From Pontibacter deserti (GTDB lineage Bacteria; Bacteroidota; Bacteroidia; Cytophagales; Hymenobacteraceae): a DNA stretch of 64,000 nt. The DNA lies in contig NZ_JALPRS010000001.1 in the NCBI RefSeq assembly GCF_023630255.1, forward strand, positions 62,001-126,000, read 5' to 3'. The position numbers and the translations under genes were made by a program. Shown here piece after piece: positions 36,701 to 45,011 of the stretch. Position 1 is the first letter of the stretch. Every line of letters begins with the position of its first letter. The notes beneath the pieces were generated by a model that saw only the letters and a program-made list of their open reading frames with translations, ran no database searches and was not told where the DNA came from.

Positions 36701-36814
36701 CTGACAGCCAAAGCCGGTGGTGCTAAAACACAAGCTCCAACTATAAAGAAGGCGAGCGTAATGCACTGCGAAGACGTGGAGCACAGCGAAGAGGAAAGCT
36801 ACATAGCTTACTAA
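33794..36814 (+). CDS. Secreted double amidohydrolase-family protein, first domain degenerate
   Basis: This 1006-residue exported protein (signal peptide 1-20, ending AMAQ) contains two amidohydrolase-like units. The first (about 25-420) keeps the flanking beta-sandwich phrases (NATLIIRNGKVEAVG, LVGSLDKGKLANFII) but the metal motif is GFVDMFTSYG instead of a HxH, so it is probably inactive. A linker domain (about 430-550) follows. The second (about 565-985) has an intact GIIDEHSHIALNG, later His in TCHSYVQSE and TFTHILEGYK, and Asp in INSDDAEMA. It is followed after 99 bp by a related single-domain gene, likely in one operon. The substrate is unknown; such proteins are often labelled imidazolonepropionase-like. 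Confidence 0.85.
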   Translation: MKKILTIAACLALGAGSAMAQETFPRNGVYDERPGLVALTNATIHTDYKTTLNNATLIIRNGKVEAVGTNVKVPAGAVVVDAKGKHIYPGFVDMFTSYGLPEVKRAQRNWGSAPQMESTKLGAYNWNQAIRPETNAVELFKADRKQAEELRKQGFGTVLAVHRDGIARGTASLVTLADKRENEVIVLDKAAGSLSFDKGSSPQDYPSSLMGSVALLRQTYLDAQWNAQNPGREQNISLKAFTDANRFPQIFEVEDKLSILRADKVGDEFKTQYIIKTNGDEYQMLKEVKATNAPLIVSVNYPDAYNVEDPYDARRVPLEAMKHWEMAPANAGILEKAGITFAFTASDLRDKKDFLPNVRKAVKYGLSEEEALKALTATPAKLLKAENLVGSLDKGKLANFIITSDNLFANDNIILENWVQGDRYKITEVPSDYRGVYTLKIGDNTTKKLKIAGTPDKPELSVIGQDTVKGKISFSGNLVTLSFTDSKKSNETIRLSGWLSDKNLQGEGQLPDASTVKWSATFSEAMTQQDKKETARKAEKVEVGQMIYPFRAYGQAELPKQETILIKNATVWTNEKEGKLENADVLIKNGKIAKVGKNLSESGAKVIDGTGKHVTPGIIDEHSHIALNGVNEGTQAVTSEVRMQDVVNSDDINIYRQLAGGVTTSQLLHGSANPVGGQSAIIKLRWGKSPQDLLVENADGFIKFALGENVKQSNRNNASERFPQSRMGVEQVYVDAFTRAKEYEQAWKNYNKLSKRQQSKTAAPRRDLELDALVEILNGKRFITCHSYVQSEINMMLKVADQMGFKINTFTHILEGYKVADKMQQHGAGGSTFSDWWAYKMEVKDAIPQNAGIMNQLGVVTAINSDDAEMARRLNQEAAKSVKYTGMSEEEALKMVTLNPAKLLHLDNRMGSLKSGKDADVVLWNNHPLSIYARPEKTFVDGVAYFDAERDAQLQQDIEKERMRLIQKMLTAKAGGAKTQAPTIKKASVMHCEDVEHSEEESYIAY

Positions 36815-36913
36815 GTGTTAAATTGTTTAATGGCTAATTGCTGAAGGTTAAAAAGTTGAGTTTATAGTTATAGATCAACAATTTAACAATGCAGCAATGC
36901 AACAATTAAAATC

Positions 36914-38257
36914 ATGAAGATCAATAAAAGATATATATCCGCTTTTGCAGCTTTAATGCTGAGCACTGCTGCGTTTGCGCAGGTGCCTGCTCCGGCTGCC
37001 AAGCAAAGCAAACCAATCCTGCTGAAAGGTGCTACACTGCACGTAGGTAACGGTACGGTAGTAGAGAATGCTGCTGTAGGTTTTGATAATGGCAAAATAA
37101 TTTACGCTGGTCCGCAGAGCGGTGCAAACCTGAGTGGCTACGAGGTGGTGGACGTAACGGGACAGCACATTTATCCGGGCTTAATCCATACAAATTCCAG
37201 TCTTGGCCTGAACGAGATAGAGAGCGTGCGGGCAACTATAGACTGGCGTGAAGTAGGCGATTTTAACCCGAACGTGCGCTCAGTAGTTGCCTATAACACC
37301 GATTCAGACATTATACCTACAGTGCGTGCCAACGGTGTACTGATGACGCAGCTTGCCCCGATCGGCGGAACAATTGCCGGTTCGTCGTCGGTGATGCAAC
37401 TGGATGCATGGAACTGGGAAGATGCCGTGGTTAAAGCGGATGAAGGGATACACCTGAACTGGCCAGCCATGCTGATACCAACCGGTAACAAAGAGCAGGA
37501 CGACCGCCTGAACCGCATGAAAGATGGCCGTGAAGTTACGTTGCGTGAGCTTGGCCAGTTACTGAGCGATGCCGCTGTGTTCAAAGCCGGTAAAAACGAC
37601 AACGAGAACCTGAAGCTGAGTGCTATGGCTGGTTTGTTTGATGGTTCTAAAAAGCTATACATCCACACCAACTATGGCAAGGAGATCATCGAATCGGTAA
37701 ATTTTGTGAAGCAGCATGGCGTGAAGAATATAGTTATAGTTGGCGCAGGCGATGCGTTGGCTGTAGCTGATTTCCTGAAAGCCAATAACATTCCGGTTAT
37801 CTACTCTGGTGTGCATGCCCTGCCTTCCCGTGCTGAAGAAGATGTATACCATCCATACAAAATGCCTTACCTGCTGCACAAAGCGGGTATACAGTTTGCT
37901 CTGGACTATGACCTGAGCATCCATGGTATCCGTAACCTGCCGTTTATTGCCGGTACAGCTGCTGCCTTTGGCTTAGATAAGGAGCAGGCACTGGCATCTG
38001 TTTCATTAAATGCAGCTAAGATTTTAGGTGTAGATAAACAAGTAGGTTCTGTAGAAGTGGGCAAAGATGCTACCATCGTGGTATCATCTGGCGACCTGCT
38101 GGATATGCGTACCAACAATGTTACACATGCTTTCATCCAAGGCCGTAAACTGGATCTGAACGACAAGCAAAAGTATCTCTATAAGAAGTTTGATGATAAG
38201 TATAAAGCACAGAAGAAGCAGGCACCAGCTGGTGCTACAACCTCTGCAGGTAAGTAA
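36914..38257 (+). CDS. Secreted amidohydrolase-family protein with lost metal motif
   Basis: This 447-residue exported protein (signal peptide 1-22, AFAQ) resembles the first, degenerate half of the preceding 1006-residue protein. The usual HxH metal motif is replaced in LIHTNSSLGLNE, and no SDD-type Asp is visible near the end, although the outer fold is kept (NLPFIAGTAAAFGLDKEQAL, VGSVEVGKDATIVV). It may be a non-catalytic partner of the larger protein, from whose gene it is separated by 99 bp of AT-rich spacer. The operon ends in a strong terminator. Confidence 0.82.
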   Translation: MKINKRYISAFAALMLSTAAFAQVPAPAAKQSKPILLKGATLHVGNGTVVENAAVGFDNGKIIYAGPQSGANLSGYEVVDVTGQHIYPGLIHTNSSLGLNEIESVRATIDWREVGDFNPNVRSVVAYNTDSDIIPTVRANGVLMTQLAPIGGTIAGSSSVMQLDAWNWEDAVVKADEGIHLNWPAMLIPTGNKEQDDRLNRMKDGREVTLRELGQLLSDAAVFKAGKNDNENLKLSAMAGLFDGSKKLYIHTNYGKEIIESVNFVKQHGVKNIVIVGAGDALAVADFLKANNIPVIYSGVHALPSRAEEDVYHPYKMPYLLHKAGIQFALDYDLSIHGIRNLPFIAGTAAAFGLDKEQALASVSLNAAKILGVDKQVGSVEVGKDATIVVSSGDLLDMRTNNVTHAFIQGRKLDLNDKQKYLYKKFDDKYKAQKKQAPAGATTSAGK

Positions 38258-38277
38258 TTTATACTTTAGCTAATAAC

Positions 38278-38313
38278 AAAAAAGAGCTGGCAGTCTTCTG
38301 CCGGCTCTTTTTT
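38278..38313. terminator. Terminator after the amidohydrolase pair
   Basis: A 16-bp stem beginning AAAAAAGAGCTGGCAG with loop TCTT and a mirrored arm ending GCTCTTTTTT, 20 bp past the stop at 38257. Confidence 0.88.
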
Positions 38314-38377
38314 GTATATCGCTTTTGCTTTAGATTATACGTAACGGTTATAGTTCCAGGACCTCGGAGCGTCTATG

Positions 38378-38560
38378 CTATGCCTTTGCTTCGTAGCAAG
38401 ACGCTTGTAGGAGCTGCGCACGCTACGAGGTCTGTGATAATTTGTAGGAACAGTTCACGATCTTTCCGCTCGTGGGCTGTATCTATAGAGCTATAGCAGT
38501 GGTAGAAACAACTCCCCTCCTTAGACAAGGAGGGGTAGGGGTGGTTGGAACACAGCAACT
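38378..38560. repeat. Mosaic repeat spacer
   Basis: The spacer holds a GCGTC...GACGC stem-loop (38387-38422), GGAGCTGCGCACGCTACGAG (shared with about 21495), a degenerate GGAACAGTTCACGATCTTTCC (compare the GGACAGGT hairpins) and the hairpin CCCCTCCTTAGACAAGGAGG followed by GGGTGGTTGGAAC, which matches 48138-48180 inverted. No gene is visible. Confidence 0.65.
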
Positions 38561-38574
38561 ATAATATTACAAAT

Positions 38575-39768
38575 TTACCTTCCCACCGTCTCATCAATAG
38601 ACTGAAGTATAATCTCACAGGCTTCATGTATTTGGGCCTCGGTTATAGTTAGGGGAGGAGCAATACGCATGGAGTTGTCGCAGAACAAAAACCAGTCTGT
38701 AAGAACGCCATTAAGTATAGCTTTGTCGATCACAGTCTTCAAAACTTCAAACGACTCAAACTCGGCAGCCATCATCAGCCCACAATTCCGGATCTCTTTA
38801 ATGCGCGGGTGCACCAGCAGTTTTTTAAACAACCCGGCTTTGGCAGTAACACCGCTTAGTAGGTCATCCTGAAGTATAGTTTGCAAGGTAGCCAGCGAGG
38901 CCACACACGAAACCGGGTGCCCGCCGAAAGTAGTGAGGTGCCCAAGTATTGGGTTCTCTTTAAAGACAGACATGATTTCCTGAGGTGCAATAAAGGCACC
39001 TATTGGCATGCCTCCGCCCATTCCTTTGGCACAAAGTAAAATATCCGGCTCTATACCAAATTGCTCAAAAGCCCAGAATGTGCCGGTACGGCCAAAGCCG
39101 CATTGTATCTCATCAAGTATAAGCAGTGCACCTACCTCAGTGCAGCGGGCACGCAGGTGTTGCAGATAATTGTCTTCAGGCACACGCAGGCCGGCTTCGC
39201 CTTGTATGGTCTCAACTATAACGGCTGCTGTTCGGGTGGTGATGTCCTGCAGGTCGGGCACGTTATTGTACCTAATGTGGCGTACATCGGGCAACAAAGG
39301 CCGGAATGCATTTTTGAAGTTCTCGCTGCCGTTTACAGACAGAGCTCCCTGGGTAGAGCCGTGGTAGGCATTGCGGCAGGAGATAAGTTCAGTACGGCCT
39401 GTGTAGCGCTTTGCAAGTTTCAATGCTCCTTCTACGGCTTCAGTTCCGGAGTTAAGCAGGTACACGTTGTTCAGGTGGGAGGGCAGGGTATTACAGATAG
39501 CTTCGGCCAGTTTTGCCTGCGGTGCTTGCACAAATTCGCCATACACCATCAGGTGCATATACTTATCTAATTGCTCGTGTATGGCTTTAACTACGCGCGG
39601 GTGGCGGTGGCCTACATTGCTTACTCCAATACCCGAGATCAGGTCCAGGTAACGGTCGCCGTTTGCTCCATACATATACACACCTTCGGCTTTCTCCACT
39701 TCAATCATCAGCGGGAAATCTGATGTCTGGGCCTGGTGCTTCAAAAATAACTGCCTCATTGAAATCAT
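38575..39768 (-). CDS. Class III (acetylornithine-type) aminotransferase
   Basis: This 397-residue PLP enzyme of fold type I has the family motifs NSGTEAVEGALKLAKRYTGR (about 106-125), the cofactor Asp in LILDEIQCGFGRTG (D219) and the Schiff-base Lys K248 in CAKGMGGGMPIG. The class covers acetylornithine, 4-aminobutyrate and beta-amino-acid transaminases; the substrate cannot be set from sequence, and no arginine genes are adjacent. Two candidate starts exist, ATG 39768 and ATG 39759 (MRQLFLKH); the second looks more typical. A TACCTTTG -7-like box ends only 4 nt before the first ATG, so the message may be leaderless or begin at or between these codons. Confidence 0.88.
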   Translation of the reverse strand: MISMRQLFLKHQAQTSDFPLMIEVEKAEGVYMYGANGDRYLDLISGIGVSNVGHRHPRVVKAIHEQLDKYMHLMVYGEFVQAPQAKLAEAICNTLPSHLNNVYLLNSGTEAVEGALKLAKRYTGRTELISCRNAYHGSTQGALSVNGSENFKNAFRPLLPDVRHIRYNNVPDLQDITTRTAAVIVETIQGEAGLRVPEDNYLQHLRARCTEVGALLILDEIQCGFGRTGTFWAFEQFGIEPDILLCAKGMGGGMPIGAFIAPQEIMSVFKENPILGHLTTFGGHPVSCVASLATLQTILQDDLLSGVTAKAGLFKKLLVHPRIKEIRNCGLMMAAEFESFEVLKTVIDKAILNGVLTDWFLFCDNSMRIAPPLTITEAQIHEACEIILQSIDETVGR

Positions 39769-39772
39769 GGTG

Positions 39773-39780
39773 CAAAGGTA
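39773..39780 (-). promoter_or_regulatory. Candidate -7 box abutting the aminotransferase start
   Basis: TACCTTTG on the minus strand fits TAnnTTTG and ends 4 nt before ATG 39768. This spacing predicts a leader of a few nucleotides or none. Confidence 0.4.
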
Positions 39781-40006
39781 GGCAATTATAGCTGAACGGT
39801 GTAATGCTGTAAGTCTTGTAACATCCTCTCCCTAAATGTTATGGTAAGTCAGGTTAAACTATATCTACAAGTATAAGCTTCGGATGATTGATAATTTGTA
39901 GATGAAAAGCTGAGCTCCATAGTTAATTTTCATGGGTTAGTATACTATTAATACTATATTATGAAAAATTAATACTTGGCATAATTATAGCTACTGGAAG
40001 ATTACA

Positions 40007-40014
40007 TAATTTTG
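40007..40014 (+). promoter_or_regulatory. Candidate -7 box of the TonB receptor gene
   Basis: TAATTTTG fits TAnnTTTG and lies 25 nt before the ATG at 40040, a normal leader length. Confidence 0.4.
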
Positions 40015-40039
40015 TCAGATTATTTAAGTTTTCTGAGCT

Positions 40040-42394
40040 ATGAAACACCTGTTTACACTTCTTTTGCTGGCCTGCTGTGTTAGCATGTCTGTTGCCCAAA
40101 CCCGCTATACCATAAGTGGTTATGTGCGGGAGAAAGGTAGCAGGGAACAACTCATTGGGGTAAGTATTTACCAGCCCGGCACTACCATAAGTACAAGCAC
40201 CAATACCTACGGCTTTTACTCCATAACCTTGCCTGCCACCGATTCTGTTAAACTAGCTTTTGGCTACCTGGGCTACAAGCAGGAAATAAGAACTATAGCT
40301 TTAAACAAACATGTGGAACTGAACATTGACCTGCAGCAACTGGAGACCTCACTTAAAGAAGTGGAAGTTGTGGCGGAGCGTGTAGAAAAAGTAAGCCAGA
40401 CCGTGGAGATGAGTAAGATTGAGGTGCCTGTTTCCCAAATTAAAAATATACCTATGCTGCTGGGTGAAAAGGATGTGATGAAGGTGCTGCAGTTGATGCC
40501 GGGGGTGCAGAAAGGTAGCGAAGGAAACAGCGGTATTTATGTGCGTGGTGGTGGCCCGGACCAGAACCTGATCATACTGGATGATGCTACCGTTTACAAT
40601 GCCTCGCACCTGTTTGGGTTTTTCTCGCTGTTTAACGGCGATGCCCTCAAAAGTGTAGAGCTGACCAAAGGTGGTTTCCCGGCACGCTATGGTGGCAGGT
40701 TATCTTCCGTTATAGAGCTGAACATGAAGGACGGGAACAAAGAAGAACTGCACGGGGAAGGCGGTATCGGGCTCATTTCATCCAGGTTGATGCTGGAAGG
40801 CCCCCTGAAGAAGGGTAAATCTTCCTTTTTGATCTCTGGCCGCAGAACGTACGCTGATATACTTGCCCGACCGTTTATGCCTGTTGATGGCAAAGCTGGT
40901 TATTATTTCTATGACCTGAACACCAAGGTTAACTATGATTTTGGCCGCAAAAACAAACTATACCTGAGCGGCTACTTTGGGCAGGACCGTTTCTATTATC
41001 GCAACAAAGAAGATGACAGTGAAACAGATGGAGGTGTGAACTGGGGAAATGCCACCGGTACGCTTCGCTGGAACCACCTGTTTAACGAGCGCCTGTTCTC
41101 TAACACGTCGTTAATCTTTAGCCGTTACCGTTTCAACATTACAGCAGAAGAAAGTGATGAAGAGAATGGCAACTTCGACCTGAACTACTTCTCGGGCATA
41201 CAGGATGTTGCTTTAAAGTCTGATTTTGATTTCCTTCCAAATCCGCAGCATTCCATTAAAGTAGGTGTGCAGTCAACGTTCCATATGTTTACGCCAAGCG
41301 CACTGGTTCTTAAAGATTCAGAAATAAAAGAATCGAAGGATCATAAGGAAAGTATAAACAGTGTGGAGTCTTCGGTGTATGTGGAAGATACTTATAAGCC
41401 ATCGCCTAAATTCAGGGTAAATGCCGGTTTCCGTTTAAGTCACTTCGCCTCCGAGAATAAGAATTATATTATGCCGGAGCCACGTTTATCAGCAGCTTAC
41501 AACATCTTTGATGATCTGGCTGTGAAAGCTTCTTATGCCCGCATGAACCAGTATGTGCACCTGATTAGCAACACAGGTATAGGCTTACCTACAGACCTTT
41601 GGGTACCAACTACAGACCGGGTAGCACCACAACGGTCGCAGCAGGTGGCAGTAGGTATTGCCAAAGATTTTATAGAGAAAGACCTTGCCCTTACGGTAGA
41701 GGGGTATTACAAAAAATCAGACAATATTATTGGTTATAAAGAAGGAGCCAGCTTCCTAATGATAGATGACCCGGAGACTGCTGATGAAGTGAGTTGGGAA
41801 GATAACATTACTGCCGGCCAGGCCTGGTCCTATGGTCTGGAGTTCCTGTTACAGAAAAAGGTTGGCCGCTTCTCGGGTTGGGCTGGCTATACATTGTCCT
41901 GGACACAGCATCAGTTCGATTCTGTTAACTATGGTAAAAAGTTCTACGCCCGTTACGACCGCCGCCATGATATATCGCTGGTTGGTATTTACGAGCTGCG
42001 CGAGAATATTACGTTATCTGGAACGTGGGTGTATGGTACAGGCAATGCGGTTACAATGCCAATAGGCAGTTACAGCGATAACTCTCACAAGCCATCTAAG
42101 TATGAGATAGAGTGGTACTCATATTATTATAACAAAGCAGTAGATTATGGCGAGCGCAACAGTTCGCGGATGGCTGCTTACCACCGCATGGATGTGGGTA
42201 TACAGTTCCATAAAAAGAAGAAGTGGGGCGAACGAACCTGGGAGATAAGTTTTTATAATGCCTATAACCGCAAAAATCCATTCTTTTATTATATCTCCGA
42301 AGAGTATAAAGATGGCGAACGAACGGAAGCAAAACTGAAGCAGATTACGCTCTTCCCAATCGTTCCTTCATTTAGTTATGGTTTCAAATTCTGA
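40040..42394 (+). CDS. TonB-dependent receptor with N-terminal carboxypeptidase-like domain
   Basis: This 784-residue outer-membrane receptor has a signal peptide (1-19), a CarboxypepD_reg-like/DUF4480 beta-sandwich (about 22-105, SGYVREKGSREQLIGVSIY), a plug domain (about 120-225) with the repeated YVRGGGPDQNLIILDD and PARYGGRLSSVIEL motifs, and a 22-strand barrel ending in SYGFKF with a C-terminal Phe. The downstream DUF4249 lipoprotein gene follows after 20 bp; this pair recurs in Bacteroidota and may import an unknown substrate with the lipoprotein as lid. No polysaccharide-degrading genes are nearby, so it is not a typical SusCD locus. Confidence 0.92.
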   Translation: MKHLFTLLLLACCVSMSVAQTRYTISGYVREKGSREQLIGVSIYQPGTTISTSTNTYGFYSITLPATDSVKLAFGYLGYKQEIRTIALNKHVELNIDLQQLETSLKEVEVVAERVEKVSQTVEMSKIEVPVSQIKNIPMLLGEKDVMKVLQLMPGVQKGSEGNSGIYVRGGGPDQNLIILDDATVYNASHLFGFFSLFNGDALKSVELTKGGFPARYGGRLSSVIELNMKDGNKEELHGEGGIGLISSRLMLEGPLKKGKSSFLISGRRTYADILARPFMPVDGKAGYYFYDLNTKVNYDFGRKNKLYLSGYFGQDRFYYRNKEDDSETDGGVNWGNATGTLRWNHLFNERLFSNTSLIFSRYRFNITAEESDEENGNFDLNYFSGIQDVALKSDFDFLPNPQHSIKVGVQSTFHMFTPSALVLKDSEIKESKDHKESINSVESSVYVEDTYKPSPKFRVNAGFRLSHFASENKNYIMPEPRLSAAYNIFDDLAVKASYARMNQYVHLISNTGIGLPTDLWVPTTDRVAPQRSQQVAVGIAKDFIEKDLALTVEGYYKKSDNIIGYKEGASFLMIDDPETADEVSWEDNITAGQAWSYGLEFLLQKKVGRFSGWAGYTLSWTQHQFDSVNYGKKFYARYDRRHDISLVGIYELRENITLSGTWVYGTGNAVTMPIGSYSDNSHKPSKYEIEWYSYYYNKAVDYGERNSSRMAAYHRMDVGIQFHKKKKWGERTWEISFYNAYNRKNPFFYYISEEYKDGERTEAKLKQITLFPIVPSFSYGFKF

Positions 42395-42414
42395 TCTTTC
42401 TGAGTAGCATTGAT

Positions 42415-43311
42415 ATGAAAACTTTACGATTAATAACCCTGCTGTTGGTAAGTATAGCTGTAACCTTTACAGGCTGCGAAAGCGATGTGGATAATATAGA
42501 TTCCTTCGAAAGTAAGTCGAAACTGGTTGTGCTCTCCTATATATCGCCGCAGGATACAATGCTGGAGGTAAGGGTGCAGAAAACCCAGCCTGCTATAGGC
42601 AAGCAACTAACCGATGAACAACGGAAGGTTAAGGATGCAACTGTTACTATTTCAAATGGTACTTCCGTTGTAAGCCTGGCCTACAATGCTGAAACAAACC
42701 AGTACGAAGCCGATGCACGCGCATGGCCTATAGAAGCCGGAAAAACATATAAGTTAAAAGTGGTTGCTCCGGGCGCCACTGCTGAAGCATCCTGCACCGT
42801 TCCTTTTACTGATGGTATAGAGATAACAGAAGCAACAGCCCCATATAGTATTATTGAGGATTATTATGGGCAGAGCGTGCGCAGGTATACTATAACTTTT
42901 AAATGGCGGGATGCACCCAATGTCAAAAATTTCTACCGCACCCTGGCTTTCAAAGAATACTCAATTACAGACTTTTATGGTAAGCGCGTTTACAAAGAAG
43001 GCCTTTATGCCAGCTACGAGGATGATAAGGAGATCCAGGATGATGAGGAAACTGACAATGGAATAATGACATCAGAACCTTTGGTTTTCCATGATTACAA
43101 CTATGAAAATATAGACAAACCGTATTATATACATTGTGTACTCGTGGTATCAGACCAAAACTACTATTTATACCATCGTTCACTAGACGAACAGGAAGAA
43201 TCGAACGGAAACCCTTTTGCTGAACCTACCCTGATGTATACCAACATGGAAGGAGGTATTGGCGTTTTTGCCGGGTATAATCAACTTCTCTCCACCATAG
43301 AAATAGAGTAA
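42415..43311 (+). CDS. DUF4249-family lipoprotein
   Basis: This 298-residue lipoprotein (lipobox FTGCE, C21) has a first beta-sandwich domain (about 35-130, LVVLSYISPQDTMLEVRVQ) followed by a second domain rich in aromatic residues. Length and phrases such as DATVTISNGTSVV and TYKLKVVAPGATAEASCTVP match DUF4249 proteins, which are found beside TonB receptors in Bacteroidota. It is 20 bp downstream of the receptor gene and must be co-transcribed; a terminator follows. It is probably a surface-exposed accessory of the receptor. The substrate is unknown. Confidence 0.88.
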   Translation: MKTLRLITLLLVSIAVTFTGCESDVDNIDSFESKSKLVVLSYISPQDTMLEVRVQKTQPAIGKQLTDEQRKVKDATVTISNGTSVVSLAYNAETNQYEADARAWPIEAGKTYKLKVVAPGATAEASCTVPFTDGIEITEATAPYSIIEDYYGQSVRRYTITFKWRDAPNVKNFYRTLAFKEYSITDFYGKRVYKEGLYASYEDDKEIQDDEETDNGIMTSEPLVFHDYNYENIDKPYYIHCVLVVSDQNYYLYHRSLDEQEESNGNPFAEPTLMYTNMEGGIGVFAGYNQLLSTIEIE

Positions 43312-43314
43312 GAC

Positions 43315-43346
43315 AAAAAAGCCCGGGCATTGCACCGGGCTTTTTT
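43315..43346. terminator. Terminator of the TonB receptor operon
   Basis: Stem GCCCGG / CCGGGC with an 8-nt loop flanked by A6 and T6, directly after the stop at 43311. Confidence 0.88.
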
Positions 43347-43515
43347 GTTTGGCTGGTTTAATAAGTAACGGGTAAGTATAGCCCGTTATATTTGTATTCT
43401 TCGAAACCCAACTGAGAATAGGAGAGTAGTTAATTGGTTTAGAAGCATAGATATACGTAGATTAGAGTTTATTTAAATTTTACCCTTCAGTTATCTGGAG
43501 GAAACGCCGCACATA

Positions 43516-44664
43516 ATGAGTAATATTAAAGATCCAGTGCCTGATGCGAACAGGGCAGTAAGCAGAAAGGAGAAGCGTGACTTTAACAATGAAGAGATAT
43601 ATCGGCTCATAATTGAAGGTGTAAAGGATTACGCTATTTTCATGCTCGACACTACCGGTAAAATAGTTACCTGGAATGCCGGAGCAGAGCATATAAAAGG
43701 GTATAAAGCTGACGAAATAATCGGCAAACACTTCTCCATCTTCTATCCGCGCGAAGCACTTGAGCGAAATTTTCCACAGTTTGAGTTAACCAAAGCGAAA
43801 GCTGATGGTAAATTTGAAGATGAAGGCTGGCGTGTGCGAAAAGATGGCAGCCTGATATGGGCCAACGTGGTTATAACTGCTCTATACAATAAGCAAGGCA
43901 AGCATATTGGCTTCTCGAAAGTTACCAGAGACCTATCGGAGCGGAAGAAGAATGAAGATCTGATGTTTAAAAACCAGGAACTGTTACGTATTAACAAAGA
44001 TCTGGATAACTTTATATACACTGCTTCGCATGATCTGAAAGCCCCTGTTATAAACCTGGAAGGGTTGGTAGAGGTGCTGAAAGAAGAGATAGGAGATAAC
44101 AAACATGAAGCAGTACTCTCCAGAATAACCCATTCCATAAACAGGCTAAAGAACGTAATAACGGACCTTTCAGATATAGCCAGATTGCAGGAATCAGGTA
44201 CGACTAAAGAACCTGTTCCTTTGCAGGAGCTTTTTGATGAAGTAAAGGAAGACCTTGATATAAGTATAGGAAGAACCGGAGCAAAAATAACTTCTGATCT
44301 TGGTGATTATACATTGTTGCGCTACCCGCGCAAGAACCTGCGCAGTGTGTTATATAACCTGTTGTCCAATGCCATTAAATACGCTTCTCCGGAGCGTACC
44401 CCGGAAGTACATATAAGTATAGAGCAGCCATCTCCGAACCTTTTAGTGCTTCGTGTTGCTGATAATGGTTTAGGCATGAATGAAGTACAGCTGCAGAAAA
44501 TCTTCCAGATGTACCGGCGCATGCATACCCATGTAGAAGGCTCCGGACTTGGGCTATACATTGTTAAAAGGATACTGGAAAATCAGGGCGACAGCATTGA
44601 AGTGCAGAGCGAAGAAGGAAAAGGTACGACGTTTACCATTTTCTTCCGCACAGGAGAATTATAG
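43516..44664 (+). CDS. Soluble PAS-domain histidine kinase
   Basis: This 382-residue kinase has no membrane segment. A PAS domain (about 30-142, NAGAEHIKGYKADEIIGKHFS) with a PAC-type end leads into HisKA with the box YTASHDLKAP (H172) and a HATPase_c domain (NLLSNAIKYA, DNGLGMN, GSGLGLYI). It resembles the phytochrome-like/PAS kinases that sense light, oxygen or small ligands in the cytosol, but PAS ligands cannot be read from sequence. No receiver domain or regulator gene is adjacent, so it is an orphan kinase in this window. Confidence 0.9.
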   Translation: MSNIKDPVPDANRAVSRKEKRDFNNEEIYRLIIEGVKDYAIFMLDTTGKIVTWNAGAEHIKGYKADEIIGKHFSIFYPREALERNFPQFELTKAKADGKFEDEGWRVRKDGSLIWANVVITALYNKQGKHIGFSKVTRDLSERKKNEDLMFKNQELLRINKDLDNFIYTASHDLKAPVINLEGLVEVLKEEIGDNKHEAVLSRITHSINRLKNVITDLSDIARLQESGTTKEPVPLQELFDEVKEDLDISIGRTGAKITSDLGDYTLLRYPRKNLRSVLYNLLSNAIKYASPERTPEVHISIEQPSPNLLVLRVADNGLGMNEVQLQKIFQMYRRMHTHVEGSGLGLYIVKRILENQGDSIEVQSEEGKGTTFTIFFRTGEL

Positions 44665-44771
44665 TTCCTGCAAGAGCCACTGAGTCATTTCCGGATCATT
44701 TATACTTTGTTGCCGTACATTATACCTAAGCCTTTGCGCTTTAAATTATGTATCATTAAACAAAGTAAACT

Positions 44772-44951
44772 ATGGCACAAGGAGATAAATCTGCTTACAC
44801 TGATAAGCAGAAACGCCAAGCAGAGCATATAGAAAAAAGCTATGAGAAACGCGGCGTAAGCGAAAAAGAAGCTGAAAAAAGAGCCTGGGCTACCGTAAAT
44901 AAACACGATGGCGGCGGTAAGAAAAGCGGCTCAGGAAGAGGCAAGTCTTAA
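44772..44951 (+). CDS. Small basic stress-type protein ('plasmid stabilization' annotated family)
   Basis: This 59-residue gene reads MAQGDKSAYTDKQKRQ, then HIEKSYEKRGVSEKEAEKRA, WATVNKHDGG and GKKSGSGRGKS. It is charged and helical with a glycine/lysine tail. Short proteins with the same YTDKQKRQAEHI...AWATVN pattern are common and often annotated 'plasmid stabilization protein' without evidence. The start is an ATG soon after a 107-bp spacer from the kinase gene, and it ends in a strong terminator shared with the convergent MBL gene. I infer a general stress or nucleoid role at most. Confidence 0.75.
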   Translation: MAQGDKSAYTDKQKRQAEHIEKSYEKRGVSEKEAEKRAWATVNKHDGGGKKSGSGRGKS

Positions 44952-44974
44952 TAGTTATTAAGTATAAATTTGAT

Positions 44975-45009
44975 AAAAAAGGCCGGTAGTTTCATCTACC
45001 GGCCTTTTT
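44975..45009. terminator. Bidirectional terminator
   Basis: A 9-bp stem GGCCGGTAG / CTACCGGCC with loop TTTCAT, flanked by A6 and T5, between the small protein gene and the convergent MBL gene. Confidence 0.9.
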
Positions 45010-45011
45010 GT

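Noticed and set aside
33794-36814. Minus-strand frames of 90-170 codons opposite the amidohydrolase gene
   Set aside because: They are shadows of a real gene with signal peptide and motifs on the other strand.
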